This document shows, piece by piece, positions 1 through 8,205 of a stretch of 64,000 nt of DNA. Origin of the DNA: Acidocella sp. (GTDB lineage: Bacteria; Pseudomonadota; Alphaproteobacteria; Acetobacterales; Acetobacteraceae). Each line of letters begins with the position of its first letter. The stretch's first letter is position 1. The notes beneath the pieces are model-generated. The model was not told the DNA's origin. It searched no databases and saw nothing but the letters and a program-made list of their open reading frames with translations. The stretch lies in NCBI GenBank assembly GCA_031291755.1, contig JARLIK010000007.1:1-64000 (forward strand), read 5' to 3'. Position numbers and translations under genes: made by a program.

Positions 1-456
1 CTGACCGAGATAGTCCGACAGGGCGGAGCCGTAGCCAAGGGCCCAGGGTTTGGGCGGCTGGTCGTAGGCATCGCCGCAGGTGGAGCGGCGTTCGGGGTAG
101 ATGTAGTGGTAATATTCACGCGGTAGGGCCTGAAAGGCGGCCAGCACCAGCGGGTCAGCGGCGCCGAGGCGCATTTTAAGATAGTCGGCGATGGCTTTCA
201 TCGCGGCCGGTTTGCGGGCCTGGATGGCGTTGAACTGGGCGTCGGTGATGGAAACCGGCCGCCCGGAAGCGGCCATGGCGGTTTGGAAGGCATCGCGCGT
301 CCAGGGCTGGCTGTTCGGCGTGGCCGGGGTGGTGAGCAGCGGGGCCGCGGGCGCGGGGGCAGCATTGTCAGCGAAGCTGAGGCTGGGGACGGTGGCGAGC
401 GCGGCGGCGCTGCCGATTAGTCCGCGACGGGATAGGCGCTGGGGTTGGGTACGCAA
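1..456 (-). CDS. PCMT-like protein (protein-L-isoaspartate O-methyltransferase family), 3' part outside the window
   Basis: The minus-strand frame is open from a TTG at 456 to the window edge, so only the first 152 residues are visible. An AGGAG ribosome-binding site (466-470) precedes the TTG. The N-terminus carries a twin-arginine-like motif (SRRGLIG) and an Ala-rich hydrophobic stretch, suggesting export. Further on, the segments VLAAFQALPREYYHY and WALGYGSALSDYLGQ resemble the conserved start of the PCMT methyltransferase fold, which repairs isoaspartyl residues using S-adenosylmethionine. The SAM-binding core would lie beyond the window. The gene overlaps the 3' end of the preceding minus-strand gene by 40 bases, so it is probably the last visible gene of a three-gene operon. 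An exported PCMT-like protein is unusual; the Tat signal is an inference from the motif only. Confidence 0.7.
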   Translation of the reverse strand, partial: MRTQPQRLSRRGLIGSAAALATVPSLSFADNAAPAPAAPLLTTPATPNSQPWTRDAFQTAMAASGRPVSITDAQFNAIQARKPAAMKAIADYLKMRLGAADPLVLAAFQALPREYYHYIYPERRSTCGDAYDQPPKPWALGYGSALSDYLGQ

Positions 457-2864
457 ATTAATTGTCTCCTGGTCGCGGGGAAGGATGCTGCGGCTGCGAT
501 ATACAGGAGAATGGCGGCGGCTAAAACAGCGTGCAGGCCGAAATTTCGAGCAATCAGGTTGGCGAGCGGGGTGGCGACGACCGAGAAGGCACCGTTCAGC
601 CCCCAGGCCCAGGGCAGGAAGCTGCCGGAGGCGACGCGCTCCAGCCCGAGCGGGAAGGGCAGGCCGAGTGCGATGGAGACCGGCGCGATGGTGAGGATGA
701 CCAAAGTGGCGCGGATGAGGAAGGGCCAGGCATTGGCGGTGAGCATTGCGGCGGGCAGGAATAGTAAAGCGAGCGTGGCCCAGAGGGTGAGGGTGAGGCA
801 GGCCAGCCAGACGCCGCGCTGGGGGGTGGCTTCCAGGCGGGTGCTGATCAGGCTGCCGAGGCCGGAGAAGATCAGCATGAAGCTGAGCACCAGGGCGAAG
901 CCGGCGGCGCGGTCGTTGAGGAAGGCGCTGGCTTTTTCGATGGCGTAGATTTCGATGAAAAGAAAACCCAAGGCCAGGGCCGGGAAATAGATGATGGGTT
1001 TGACCAGGCCGGTGGTGTGCGATTGCGCCTCGGCGATGTTGCGCGAAAACAGCGGCACTAACAAGACGAAAGCGGCGATGATGATGGCCTGAGCCAGAAC
1101 GGCCAGATTGACCAGCGCGCCGATTTCAGCTTGCGGCAGGATTTGTAAGCGCGCCAGGAGCACGCTGAGATTGGCGAGACGAAGAACGGAATAAAATACC
1201 GGGCGGTCGTTGGTGACCGGCGTGAGGTTGAAGGCTTGCGAAGAGACGCTGGGCTGGCCTTGCAGAATTTGAATGGCTTCGTCGGCGATGGAATCGTCGG
1301 CGCCGGTTGAGGTGACGGTGCCGTCGTCGAATGAGACGGCGGGCAGGTCATTATAGAGATTGTTGCGGGCGGCGGTGACGTCAAAGCCTTTGTAGAATGA
1401 GATATCGAAGGAGCGGTCGTCAGTCCATTTTGCCACCGTTTTGATATCGGCGGGCGTGAAGGCGGTGCGGCTGACCAGGATGCGGGCGTTCCAGGCGGAG
1501 CGGTAGATGATGACATGGGCCAATGGGTCAGGCGTGCTGGTGGCAGCCAGGGCGGCGCGGACGGTGGCTAACATGCGCAGCGCGTAAACCGGGAAGTCCT
1601 GGATCGAGACCGGGATGGAGATGATGCCGTGGGGGGAGAGTGCGTTAAGGTAGGTGGTGAAGGCTTGGACGGTATAGGCGTTGACGTTGGCGGGGGAAGC
1701 ATCAAGAAAATCCGCCGAGAGGTCGATAAGATCAAACGGGCCGGTGGTCTGGGCGGCGGCAACGGGGCTGAGGTTGCTGATGGTGACATTGGTTGTGGTG
1801 GGGAAAGCTGGTGAGGTGCCCAGCCCGTGTTTCAGGGCGGCATAGAGGACCGGTTCAGGCTCCAGCGCGGTGATGTGGGCGGCGCCGAGGGCGAGGGCTT
1901 CACTGATGCGAAAACCGCCCGAGGCACCGGCTAACAATACGTTAGGGTTGGGGCGCAGTGTATAGGGCAGGGCGTCGAGCGCGCCTTTGGCGTAGCCGGT
2001 GTTGATAATGGCGCTGTTGGGAAGGCTGGCGATACGGATACCGTCACGATACAGGCCGAAGCTGCGCGGTGGGTCGGTGTAGCCGAGCATGCCGGCATCG
2101 TTGGAGATGTCAGTGTTTACGCGCTCGGTGAAATCATCGAGCAATAGATAGTCGCCGTGCGGAGAGCGGATTTCGGCGAGGATTTTGGCGTTGGGGGTGT
2201 GCAGCGGCGGGTAGATGGGTTTGTATTGGCTGACGATGGCTTGCGGGCCGAGCAGCAGCAGGGCTTCGGAGAGGAGCAAGGCGAAACTTGCAGCGGTGAT
2301 GGCGCGTTTTCGGAATTTTGGCGTGAAGGCGGCAGCCAAGGCCAGTGCGGGAAGTAAAGCCGGGATGAGATTGAAGGGGCTGAGCAGGTACATCAGGCCG
2401 AGGACGATGATTGAGCCGAGACCAGCACCGGTGAGGTCAGCGGCATAGACGCGGCCGATGTTTTGGGAATTCACCACGAAGGTGAGGCTGATGAACAGGC
2501 CGGCGAGGAAGAAGAACGGCAGCAGAGCGACGTAATACAGCGCGATGTTGCCGAGCTGCGGCAAGTAGGTGACCTGGTTTTGCAACTGCAACGGGTTGAA
2601 GGGGTTGAGGATGGTGAAGCTGAACCCAAGTGCCGCGCTGAGGGTAAGCAGAGCCGGCAGGGTGGCTAACAATAGGCTGGCGTGGCGGAGCAGGGCCTCG
2701 CGGGCGAGGGCTAGCGTGACGCCGCTGAAGGCGAAGCCGACCATCACGATGGAGATGACCCAGTAGCCGTAGTCAGACCAGTTGGCGACGGCGAAATAAC
2801 GGGTGAGGGCGGTCTCGATGCCGACGGCGGCGAGTGAGACCAGGAAGAGCGGGATGAGTTTCAA
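417..2864 (-). CDS. Polytopic membrane protein with a spermidine-synthase-like (SAM-binding) domain
   Basis: The 815-residue protein has three parts. Roughly residues 1-220 form several hydrophobic membrane segments. Residues about 230-540 are soluble and contain a Rossmann-like motif near residue 306 (VLLAGASGGFRISEAL) followed by an acidic strand end (ITALEPEP), as in spermidine synthases and other SAM methyltransferases. The last 240 residues are again strongly hydrophobic. This is the layout of the membrane-fused spermidine-synthase-like family, whose substrates are mostly unknown; the soluble domain probably faces one side of the inner membrane. The start codon overlaps the stop of the upstream hydrolase (4-base overlap), and the 3' end overlaps the PCMT-like gene, so translational coupling is likely. 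Polyamine synthesis should not be assumed. Confidence 0.8.
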   Translation of the reverse strand: MKLIPLFLVSLAAVGIETALTRYFAVANWSDYGYWVISIVMVGFAFSGVTLALAREALLRHASLLLATLPALLTLSAALGFSFTILNPFNPLQLQNQVTYLPQLGNIALYYVALLPFFFLAGLFISLTFVVNSQNIGRVYAADLTGAGLGSIIVLGLMYLLSPFNLIPALLPALALAAAFTPKFRKRAITAASFALLLSEALLLLGPQAIVSQYKPIYPPLHTPNAKILAEIRSPHGDYLLLDDFTERVNTDISNDAGMLGYTDPPRSFGLYRDGIRIASLPNSAIINTGYAKGALDALPYTLRPNPNVLLAGASGGFRISEALALGAAHITALEPEPVLYAALKHGLGTSPAFPTTTNVTISNLSPVAAAQTTGPFDLIDLSADFLDASPANVNAYTVQAFTTYLNALSPHGIISIPVSIQDFPVYALRMLATVRAALAATSTPDPLAHVIIYRSAWNARILVSRTAFTPADIKTVAKWTDDRSFDISFYKGFDVTAARNNLYNDLPAVSFDDGTVTSTGADDSIADEAIQILQGQPSVSSQAFNLTPVTNDRPVFYSVLRLANLSVLLARLQILPQAEIGALVNLAVLAQAIIIAAFVLLVPLFSRNIAEAQSHTTGLVKPIIYFPALALGFLFIEIYAIEKASAFLNDRAAGFALVLSFMLIFSGLGSLISTRLEATPQRGVWLACLTLTLWATLALLFLPAAMLTANAWPFLIRATLVILTIAPVSIALGLPFPLGLERVASGSFLPWAWGLNGAFSVVATPLANLIARNFGLHAVLAAAILLYIAAAASFPATRRQLICVPNPSAYPVAD

Positions 2865-3739
2865 CGGCTCTGGACCTTGGTTTTTATGAAATTGATCACG
2901 AGCGTATTGAATTTGGCTGGTTCGTCGACGAACAAAGCGTGGCCGGCTTTGGGGAACAGGGCGGTTTGGGAGTTCGGGCGGTCAAGAGTGAGGTTTTGCG
3001 CCTGGCCTGCGAGGTGCGGGCGGACGATGTAGAGGACCGGGATGCTGGTGGAGAACAGAGCCTCGCGCCAGTAGGTGCGCGGCACCGGGTAGGCGAGCAA
3101 CAGACGGGCATCGTCGGCGGGGACACGCAAACAGGCGTTGATCAGACGGTTGAGATAGGCGGGTGATTGGGGGGTGCGGAACATGCCGGGGATGAAGGCA
3201 CGCATGAAAGCGGAATGTTCGGTGGGGTAGTGGTGGTGCTGGCCCATGGGGGCGGGGGGCGGGTTTTCGCCGACGGAATTATCGACCAGCACCAGCGCGG
3301 CGATGTGGGAGTCTCCAGAATTATGGATGTAGGCCAGGGTATCGAGCACGCCGAGCGACCAGCCGATGATGGTGACTTTGGGGGAGCCGAGATGGGTGAT
3401 GAGGTCGCCGATGTCCTGGCCGCGGCGATCCTGGTTGTAGCCGCCGGGGGCGATTTGCGAGGCACCCTGGGCGCGCGGGTCGAAGGCGATGACGTGATAA
3501 TGTGCCGAGAAAGCCCGGATCTGGGGGGCGAATATCCAGGCCGGGATGGTCCAGCCGGGGACGAGGATGATGGTAGGGGCGGATTTTGGTCCGGCTTCAT
3601 CGTAATGCAGGCGCACGTTGTCGGAGGTGGTGAAATAATGGTCGGTGGTGCCGGGCAGGCTTTGCGCCGAGGCCTCTGGGGTGACCCAAGGGGCTGCGAG
3701 GATGGCGGCGAAGATCAGCGCGAAGGCGGGCAGTTTCAT
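2861..3739 (-). CDS. Secreted alpha/beta-hydrolase
   Basis: This is a 292-residue protein with an N-terminal signal peptide (MKLPAFALIFAAILAAPWV, cleavage probably after ASA) followed by an alpha/beta-hydrolase fold. The nucleophile elbow GWSLG has Ser near residue 127. A DPRAQGAS strand-turn comes before it, and the catalytic His lies in GHALFVDEP near the C-terminus. I chose the ATG at 3739 because it gives the signal peptide directly and is preceded by AAGGTGG; the frame is open 12 codons further upstream. The substrate cannot be read from the sequence; esterase or haloperoxidase-like activity is typical for this group. It is the first gene of the minus-strand cluster with the membrane SAM protein and the PCMT-like protein. 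Confidence 0.82.
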   Translation of the reverse strand: MKLPAFALIFAAILAAPWVTPEASAQSLPGTTDHYFTTSDNVRLHYDEAGPKSAPTIILVPGWTIPAWIFAPQIRAFSAHYHVIAFDPRAQGASQIAPGGYNQDRRGQDIGDLITHLGSPKVTIIGWSLGVLDTLAYIHNSGDSHIAALVLVDNSVGENPPPAPMGQHHHYPTEHSAFMRAFIPGMFRTPQSPAYLNRLINACLRVPADDARLLLAYPVPRTYWREALFSTSIPVLYIVRPHLAGQAQNLTLDRPNSQTALFPKAGHALFVDEPAKFNTLVINFIKTKVQSR

Positions 3740-3831
3740 ACGCCACCTTGGCCTTTTGAATCGCGGCCATGTCAATTGTTGGCGTGTGATATTTTCAACC
3801 TGCTGGTTGTGGATTGGCGGGTGGGGGCGAC

Positions 3832-4560
3832 ATGAGGGCGATGGAACAGATGAATTTAGATTTTTCGGCCTTTCCGGTGGGCGGCGCTGCTGTGGTGATA
3901 GGCGCTCAGGGCGGCGTTGGGCGGGCTTTGGTGGCAGCTCTGCAGAATGTGCCGACGTTTGCCAATGTGCTGGGGTTTTCGCGTAGCGGCGCGGTGCCGG
4001 TGAATATTGTCTCGGAGGCGACGATTGCCGCGGCGGCGCAGAGTTTGGCGGGGCAGGAGGTGCGGCTGGTGATCGATGCCACGGGGTTTTTGCATGGTGA
4101 TGGATTTATGCCGGAGAAAACGATCAAGGAGTTGAGTGCAGACCATCTGGCGAAATCGTTTGCGGTGAATGCGCTGGGGCCGGCGCTGTTGATGAAACAT
4201 TTTTTACCGCTGCTGCCGCGTCAGGGACGGGCAGTGTTTGCGACGTTATCGGCTAAGGTGGGGAGCATTGGGGATAATCAGATTGGCGGCTGGTACAGCT
4301 ACCGGGCGGCAAAGGCGGCGTTGAATCAGTTGGTGCACACGGCGGCGATTGAAGTGAGGCGGAGCAAGCCGGAGGCGGTGTGTGTGGCATTGCATCCGGG
4401 AACGGTGGAATCCCGGCTTTCGGCTCCGTTTGCGAAATCGGGGTTGAATGTGCGGCCGCCGGATGAGGCGGCGGGCGATTTGCTGGCGGTGATCAGCCGG
4501 CTGGAACCCGCGCAGACGGGTGGGTTTTTTGATTATCGGGGTGAGGCGTTGCCTTGGTAA
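3832..4560 (+). CDS. Short-chain dehydrogenase/reductase (CsgA/C-factor-like SDR)
   Basis: The 242-residue protein has the SDR dinucleotide motif near the start (VVIGAQGGVGRAL), the NALG segment of the central strand, and a catalytic Ser/Tyr/Lys set (ATLSAKVGS followed by YSYRAAKAALNQ, the YxxxK pattern). It should be a cytosolic NAD(P)-dependent oxidoreductase. The C-terminal part (LHPGTVESRLSAPF) matches the C-factor-like branch of SDRs. The frame is open from a TTG at 3814; ATG codons at 3832, 3841 and 3850 are all possible, and I used 3832. The gene is divergent from the secreted hydrolase, with under 100 bases between them, and converges on the phosphohexomutase gene across a GC hairpin. 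Confidence 0.82.
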   Translation: MRAMEQMNLDFSAFPVGGAAVVIGAQGGVGRALVAALQNVPTFANVLGFSRSGAVPVNIVSEATIAAAAQSLAGQEVRLVIDATGFLHGDGFMPEKTIKELSADHLAKSFAVNALGPALLMKHFLPLLPRQGRAVFATLSAKVGSIGDNQIGGWYSYRAAKAALNQLVHTAAIEVRRSKPEAVCVALHPGTVESRLSAPFAKSGLNVRPPDEAAGDLLAVISRLEPAQTGGFFDYRGEALPW

Positions 4561-4568
4561 GGGGAGGG

Positions 4569-4586
4569 TCCCCGCTTGCGCGGGGA
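4569..4586. repeat. GC-rich hairpin between convergent genes
   Basis: Perfect 7-base arms (TCCCCGC and GCGGGGA) enclose a TTGC loop, with no T-run on either side. It sits between the convergent SDR and phosphohexomutase genes, so it may act as a bidirectional, weak transcription stop. It is followed by ATGACC, in the style of dispersed palindromes found in intergenic regions of many alphaproteobacteria. Confidence 0.5.
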
Positions 4587-4602
4587 TGACCTTGTGGCAC
4601 GT

Positions 4603-6009
4603 TTAATGGCCGGCGTTGTTGCCGGAGAAGTCAGGGGCGAGGCCGGAGGCGGAGAGTTGGCCGGCCAGGATGGATTTCAGGCGGGACAGGCCAGCGGGCG
4701 AGTTTGCCTCGGCGCGGGCGACCAGGACCGCTTGGGTATTAGAGGCGCGTAGCAGCCACCAGCCATCTTCGGTGTTCACGCGCACGCCGTCAGTGTCGCA
4801 GACGGTTTCGCCGCTGGCTTTCAGGCGTTCGGCGACTTCTTCCACGACGGCGAATTTGCGGTCTTCGGCGCAGTCGAAGCGGATTTCGGGGGTGTTGACG
4901 ACCTGCGGCAGGCTTTCGCGGAAGGCAGCGAGAGTTTCGGTGCCGCGGGCGATGATACCGAGCACGCGGATGGCGGCGTAGAGGGCGTCGTCGAAGCCGA
5001 ACCATTTGTCGTTGAAAAAGATGTGGCCGGACATTTCACCGGCGAGCGGGGCGTTGGTTTCGGCCATTTTGGATTTGATCAGGCTGTGGCCGGTTTTCCA
5101 CATTAGGGGCGTGCCGCCGGCCTTGGCGATTTCGTCGAACAGAACCTGGCTGGCCTTCACATCGGCGATGATGGTGGCTTTGGGGTGGGATTTTAGGATG
5201 TCGCGCGCCATTAAAATAAGGAATTGGTCGCCAAACAGAATTTCGCCGGAATTATCGACCAGGCCGATGCGGTCGGCGTCGCCGTCGAAGGCGATGCCGA
5301 TGTCGGCGTGTTGTTTGCGGACGGCGGCGACCAGTTGCTCAAGGTTTTTGGCGACGGTTGGGTCGGGATGGTGGGCTGGGAAGGTGCCGTCGATCTCGCC
5401 GTTCAGGATGGTGTGATCGCCAGGGAGTTTTTTGATCAGTTGTTTGAGGACGTCACCGGCGGCGCCGTTGCCGTTGTCCCAGATAATTTTGAGTTTTTTG
5501 GTGCCGCCGTCCCAATCCTGCATCAGGCGGGCGAGATAGGCTTCGTGCACGTCTTTTTTGGTGACGGTGCCGGTGGTGGCGGGCACGACATCGCCTGCCG
5601 CCGCGAGTTTGCCGAGGGTGAGAATATCCTGGCCGAAGAAGGGCTTTTTGCCCAGCATCATTTTGAAACCGTTATAGTTTGACGGGTTGTGGCTGCCGGT
5701 GACCATGACGGCGCCATCAGTATGTTCGGTGAAGGCGGCGAAATACAGCATGGGGGTGGGGCCGCAGCCGACGGTGATGACGTCCATGCCGCTGGCGGTG
5801 AGGCCTTCGATGAGTTTGGCTTCCAGTGCTGGGGAGGAGAGGCGGCCATCGTAGCCGACGGCGACTTTTTTGCCGCCGGACTTGGCGACGATGGAGCCAA
5901 AGGTGCGGCCGATCGCAAAGGCGTCGGCCTCGTCGAGGGTTTCGCCGACGATGCCGCGGATGTCGTATTCGCGGAGCGAGCTGACGTCGAATTTATGGGA
6001 GAAAATCAT
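4603..6009 (-). CDS. Phosphomannomutase/phosphoglucomutase (AlgC/ManB type)
   Basis: The 468-residue protein has all the alpha-D-phosphohexomutase signatures. REYDIRGIVGE is at the N-terminus. The catalytic phosphoserine loop TGSHNPSNYNG has Ser near residue 105. The metal-binding DGDADRIG and the sugar-binding GEMSGHIFF follow, and the C-terminal domain has the RASNT phosphate-binding motif. It interconverts hexose 6-phosphate and 1-phosphate, supplying mannose-1-P and glucose-1-P in the cytosol for nucleotide-sugar synthesis. It lies 7 bases downstream of galU on the same strand, so the two are almost certainly co-transcribed. Mannose-1-P would feed the Gmd/Rmd pathway found at 49.4-51.3 kb. 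The choice between the PMM and PGM names is not decidable from sequence alone. Confidence 0.92.
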   Translation of the reverse strand: MIFSHKFDVSSLREYDIRGIVGETLDEADAFAIGRTFGSIVAKSGGKKVAVGYDGRLSSPALEAKLIEGLTASGMDVITVGCGPTPMLYFAAFTEHTDGAVMVTGSHNPSNYNGFKMMLGKKPFFGQDILTLGKLAAAGDVVPATTGTVTKKDVHEAYLARLMQDWDGGTKKLKIIWDNGNGAAGDVLKQLIKKLPGDHTILNGEIDGTFPAHHPDPTVAKNLEQLVAAVRKQHADIGIAFDGDADRIGLVDNSGEILFGDQFLILMARDILKSHPKATIIADVKASQVLFDEIAKAGGTPLMWKTGHSLIKSKMAETNAPLAGEMSGHIFFNDKWFGFDDALYAAIRVLGIIARGTETLAAFRESLPQVVNTPEIRFDCAEDRKFAVVEEVAERLKASGETVCDTDGVRVNTEDGWWLLRASNTQAVLVARAEANSPAGLSRLKSILAGQLSASGLAPDFSGNNAGH

Positions 6010-6016
6010 GCTGGTC

Positions 6017-6892
6017 TCAGATGCTGGTATATTGTTTCAGGAATTCGCGCACGAAAGGGGCGAGGTCGGGGCGGGCGAGGGCGAAGGCGATCTGGGCTTC
6101 GAGGAAGCCGATTTTGTCGCCGCAGTCGAAGCGTTTGCCTTCGAATTTGAGGCCGTGGAAAGGGGCGTGGCCGATCATTTTGGCCATGGCGTCGGTGAGT
6201 TGGACTTCATTGCCAGCACCGCGTTCCATTTGCGAGAGGAAGGTGACGACTTCCGGCAACAATATGTAGCGGCCGATGACTGAGAGATCGGAGGGCGCGT
6301 CCTTGGGAGCTGGTTTTTCGACCAGGCCTTTGACCTCGACGCGGTTACCCTCGGTACGGCCGATATCGAGGATGCCGTAGCGGTTGGTTTGCTCGTGCGG
6401 GACTTCAGCGACCGCGACGACGTTGCCGCCGGTTTCGTGATAGACATCGGCGAGCTGTTGCATGCAGGGCGTTTGGCTGAGCACCAGATCGTCGGGCAGC
6501 AGTATGGCGAAGGCGTCGTCGCCGATGAAGGCGCGGGCGCACCAGATGGCGTGGCCGAGGCCGAGTGGGACCTGCTGGCGGACGGTGGTGATGGAGCCGG
6601 GCGGCATGGCTTCCTCGCGCAGCAGGACCAGAGCGTCGCGCTTGCCGCGTTCGGCCAGGGTGGCTTCGAGTTCGAAGGCGATGTCAAAATGGTCGATGAG
6701 GGCGGTTTTGCCGCGGCCTGTGACCAGGCAGAATTGTTCGATGCCAGCGGCGCGGGCTTCATCGACGGCGTATTGGATCAAGGGCTTGTCAACGACGGGG
6801 AGCATTTCCTTGGGCATGGCCTTGGTGGCGGGCAGGAAGCGGGTGCCCAGGCCGGCAACCGGCAGGACGGCTTTACGCAGCGGCTTGATCAA
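6017..6892 (-). CDS. galU: UTP--glucose-1-phosphate uridylyltransferase
   Basis: The 291-residue protein begins with the nucleotidyltransferase signature (LPVAGLGTRFLPATKAMPKE). It continues with the typical GalU segments VDKPLIQYAVDEA, LGLGHAIWCA and LPDDLVL, and GLVEKPAP later on. It makes UDP-glucose from UTP and glucose-1-phosphate in the cytosol. Length and motifs match bacterial GalU throughout. It is the first gene of a two-gene minus-strand operon with the phosphohexomutase, which produces its substrate. The intergenic region upstream (6893-7030) separates it from a divergent MaoC gene. Confidence 0.95.
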   Translation of the reverse strand: MIKPLRKAVLPVAGLGTRFLPATKAMPKEMLPVVDKPLIQYAVDEARAAGIEQFCLVTGRGKTALIDHFDIAFELEATLAERGKRDALVLLREEAMPPGSITTVRQQVPLGLGHAIWCARAFIGDDAFAILLPDDLVLSQTPCMQQLADVYHETGGNVVAVAEVPHEQTNRYGILDIGRTEGNRVEVKGLVEKPAPKDAPSDLSVIGRYILLPEVVTFLSQMERGAGNEVQLTDAMAKMIGHAPFHGLKFEGKRFDCGDKIGFLEAQIAFALARPDLAPFVREFLKQYTSI

Positions 6893-7030
6893 AATGGTCT
6901 CCTCAGAAAGTCATGCGGTGTGAATCCCCGCGCTTCAATATGCCTTGTACGGCAGAATTGCGGCGGCGGAAATCCAGTGCCATGGGAGGTAGAACCCGGC
7001 AAGCGGGATGATGGGAATGGAGAGACTTTG

Positions 7031-7450
7031 ATGGCGGCGATGCAGGTTGGAGAGCGGTTTGCGCAAGAGGTGACCTTTGATGAGGCCGGAGCGCGGGCAT
7101 TCGCAGCACTGGTGGGGGATTTCAACCCGGCGCATCACGATGAAGATTTTGCGACAAAAGGCCGGTTTGGTGGGTTGATTATCAGCGGTACGCAATCCAC
7201 CGGGATGATGATGGCGATGACGGCGACGTATCTGGCCGGGAAGGGCACGGCGTTGGGGCTCGATTACAGATTTAAATTTCGTAAGGCGGTGCGGATGGGC
7301 GAGAGCGCGACGATGGCCTGGGAGGTGACAAGCGTGACCGCCAAGCCGGGGTTGGGCGATATTATTGAGATGGCAGGGACGCTGACGGTGCATTCGACCG
7401 GCGAGGTGGCGGTTTCCGGGGAGGGTAAGGCGGTTTTATTGGCGGGTTAG
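7031..7450 (+). CDS. MaoC-like hot-dog dehydratase
   Basis: This 139-residue protein has the MaoC/R-hydratase active-site signature: FAALVGDFNPAHHDEDFA, with the Asp and His of the hydratase dyad, followed by FGGLIISGTQSTGMM. The single-domain length fits an enoyl-CoA hydratase-like enzyme of fatty-acid or hydroxyalkanoate metabolism, although the exact acyl-CoA is unknown. The frame is open far upstream, but that part is antisense to galU. ATG 7031 with GGAGAG 7 bases before it is the natural start. Its 3' end overlaps the convergent Fe-S protein gene by 4 bases. Confidence 0.85.
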   Translation: MAAMQVGERFAQEVTFDEAGARAFAALVGDFNPAHHDEDFATKGRFGGLIISGTQSTGMMMAMTATYLAGKGTALGLDYRFKFRKAVRMGESATMAWEVTSVTAKPGLGDIIEMAGTLTVHSTGEVAVSGEGKAVLLAG

Positions 7451-8205
7451 GCGGCGGGTTTGCCGATCGCCGGGGCTTCGAGGCCTGCCAGCACTTCGGC
7501 GATGTGGCGGACTTCGGTGTTGCTGCCTTGGCGGGACAGTCGGCCGGCGATGTTGAGGAGGCAGCCGAGGTCGCCGGCCAGGAGAAGTTCGGCGCCGGAG
7601 GACTCGATATCGACGCATTTGTCGGTTGCCATGCGGGTCGAGATTTCAGGGTATTTGATGCAGAAGGTGCCGCCGAAGCCGCAGCACACTTCGGGATCGG
7701 ACATTTCAGTGAGCTTTAGGCCCGGTACCGTGGCCAGCAAGGCGCGGGGCTGAGATTTGACGCCTAACTCGCGCAGGCCGGCGCAACTGTCGTGATAGGT
7801 GGCGGTGGCGGGAAGCGGCGGCGGGGTGGGGGTGAAGTGCAGGATATCGGTGAGGAAGGCGGTGAGTTCGAAGGTTTTGGCGGCCAATGCATCGGCCTTG
7901 GCGCGGAGATTGGGGTCGTCATCGAACAAATGCGGCAGGTGTTTCGAGAGCATGCCGGTGCAGGAGCCGGAGGGGGCGACGATATAATCATAGGCTGAGA
8001 AGGCGGTGATGATGCCGAGGCCGAGTTCGCGGGCTGCGGCCCGGTCGCCGGAGTTATAGGCGGGTTGGCCGCAGCAGGTTTGGGCGCGCGGGACTTCGAC
8101 CATGCAGCCAGCGGCTTCCAGTAGCGTGATGGCGGCGAAACCGACGCTGGGGCGGTGGAGGTCAACCAGACAGGTGACGAATAAGGCGACTCGGAGTTGG
8201 TTCAT
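7447..8205 (-). CDS. (Fe-S)-binding protein, LutA/YkgE family (lactate utilization subunit A-like)
   Basis: The 252-residue protein carries two cysteine-rich CCG domains: CCGQPAYNSG near residue 44 and VCCGFGGTF near residue 174. The companion upstream cysteines are in TCLVDLHRP and DSCAGLREL. This is the pattern of LutA/YkgE and of the GlpC and heterodisulfide reductase iron-sulfur subunits. In the LutABC system it helps oxidise L-lactate to pyruvate; LutB and LutC are not next to it here, so the pathway role is inferred from family only. Its start overlaps the stop of mltA by 4 bases, which implies co-expression with mltA and the Tim44-like gene. Confidence 0.85.
   Translation of the reverse strand: MNQLRVALFVTCLVDLHRPSVGFAAITLLEAAGCMVEVPRAQTCCGQPAYNSGDRAAARELGLGIITAFSAYDYIVAPSGSCTGMLSKHLPHLFDDDPNLRAKADALAAKTFELTAFLTDILHFTPTPPPLPATATYHDSCAGLRELGVKSQPRALLATVPGLKLTEMSDPEVCCGFGGTFCIKYPEISTRMATDKCVDIESSGAELLLAGDLGCLLNIAGRLSRQGSNTEVRHIAEVLAGLEAPAIGKPAA

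Noticed and set aside
3167-3835. A 222-codon plus-strand frame opposite the secreted hydrolase
   Set aside because: It lies fully antisense to a gene with a signal peptide and catalytic motifs; its product is Gly/Asp-rich low-complexity sequence typical of a shadow frame in high-GC DNA.
6389-7030. Upstream extension of the MaoC frame to 6389
   Set aside because: This part is antisense to galU and has no hot-dog sequence; ATG 7031 with a good ribosome site is the natural start.
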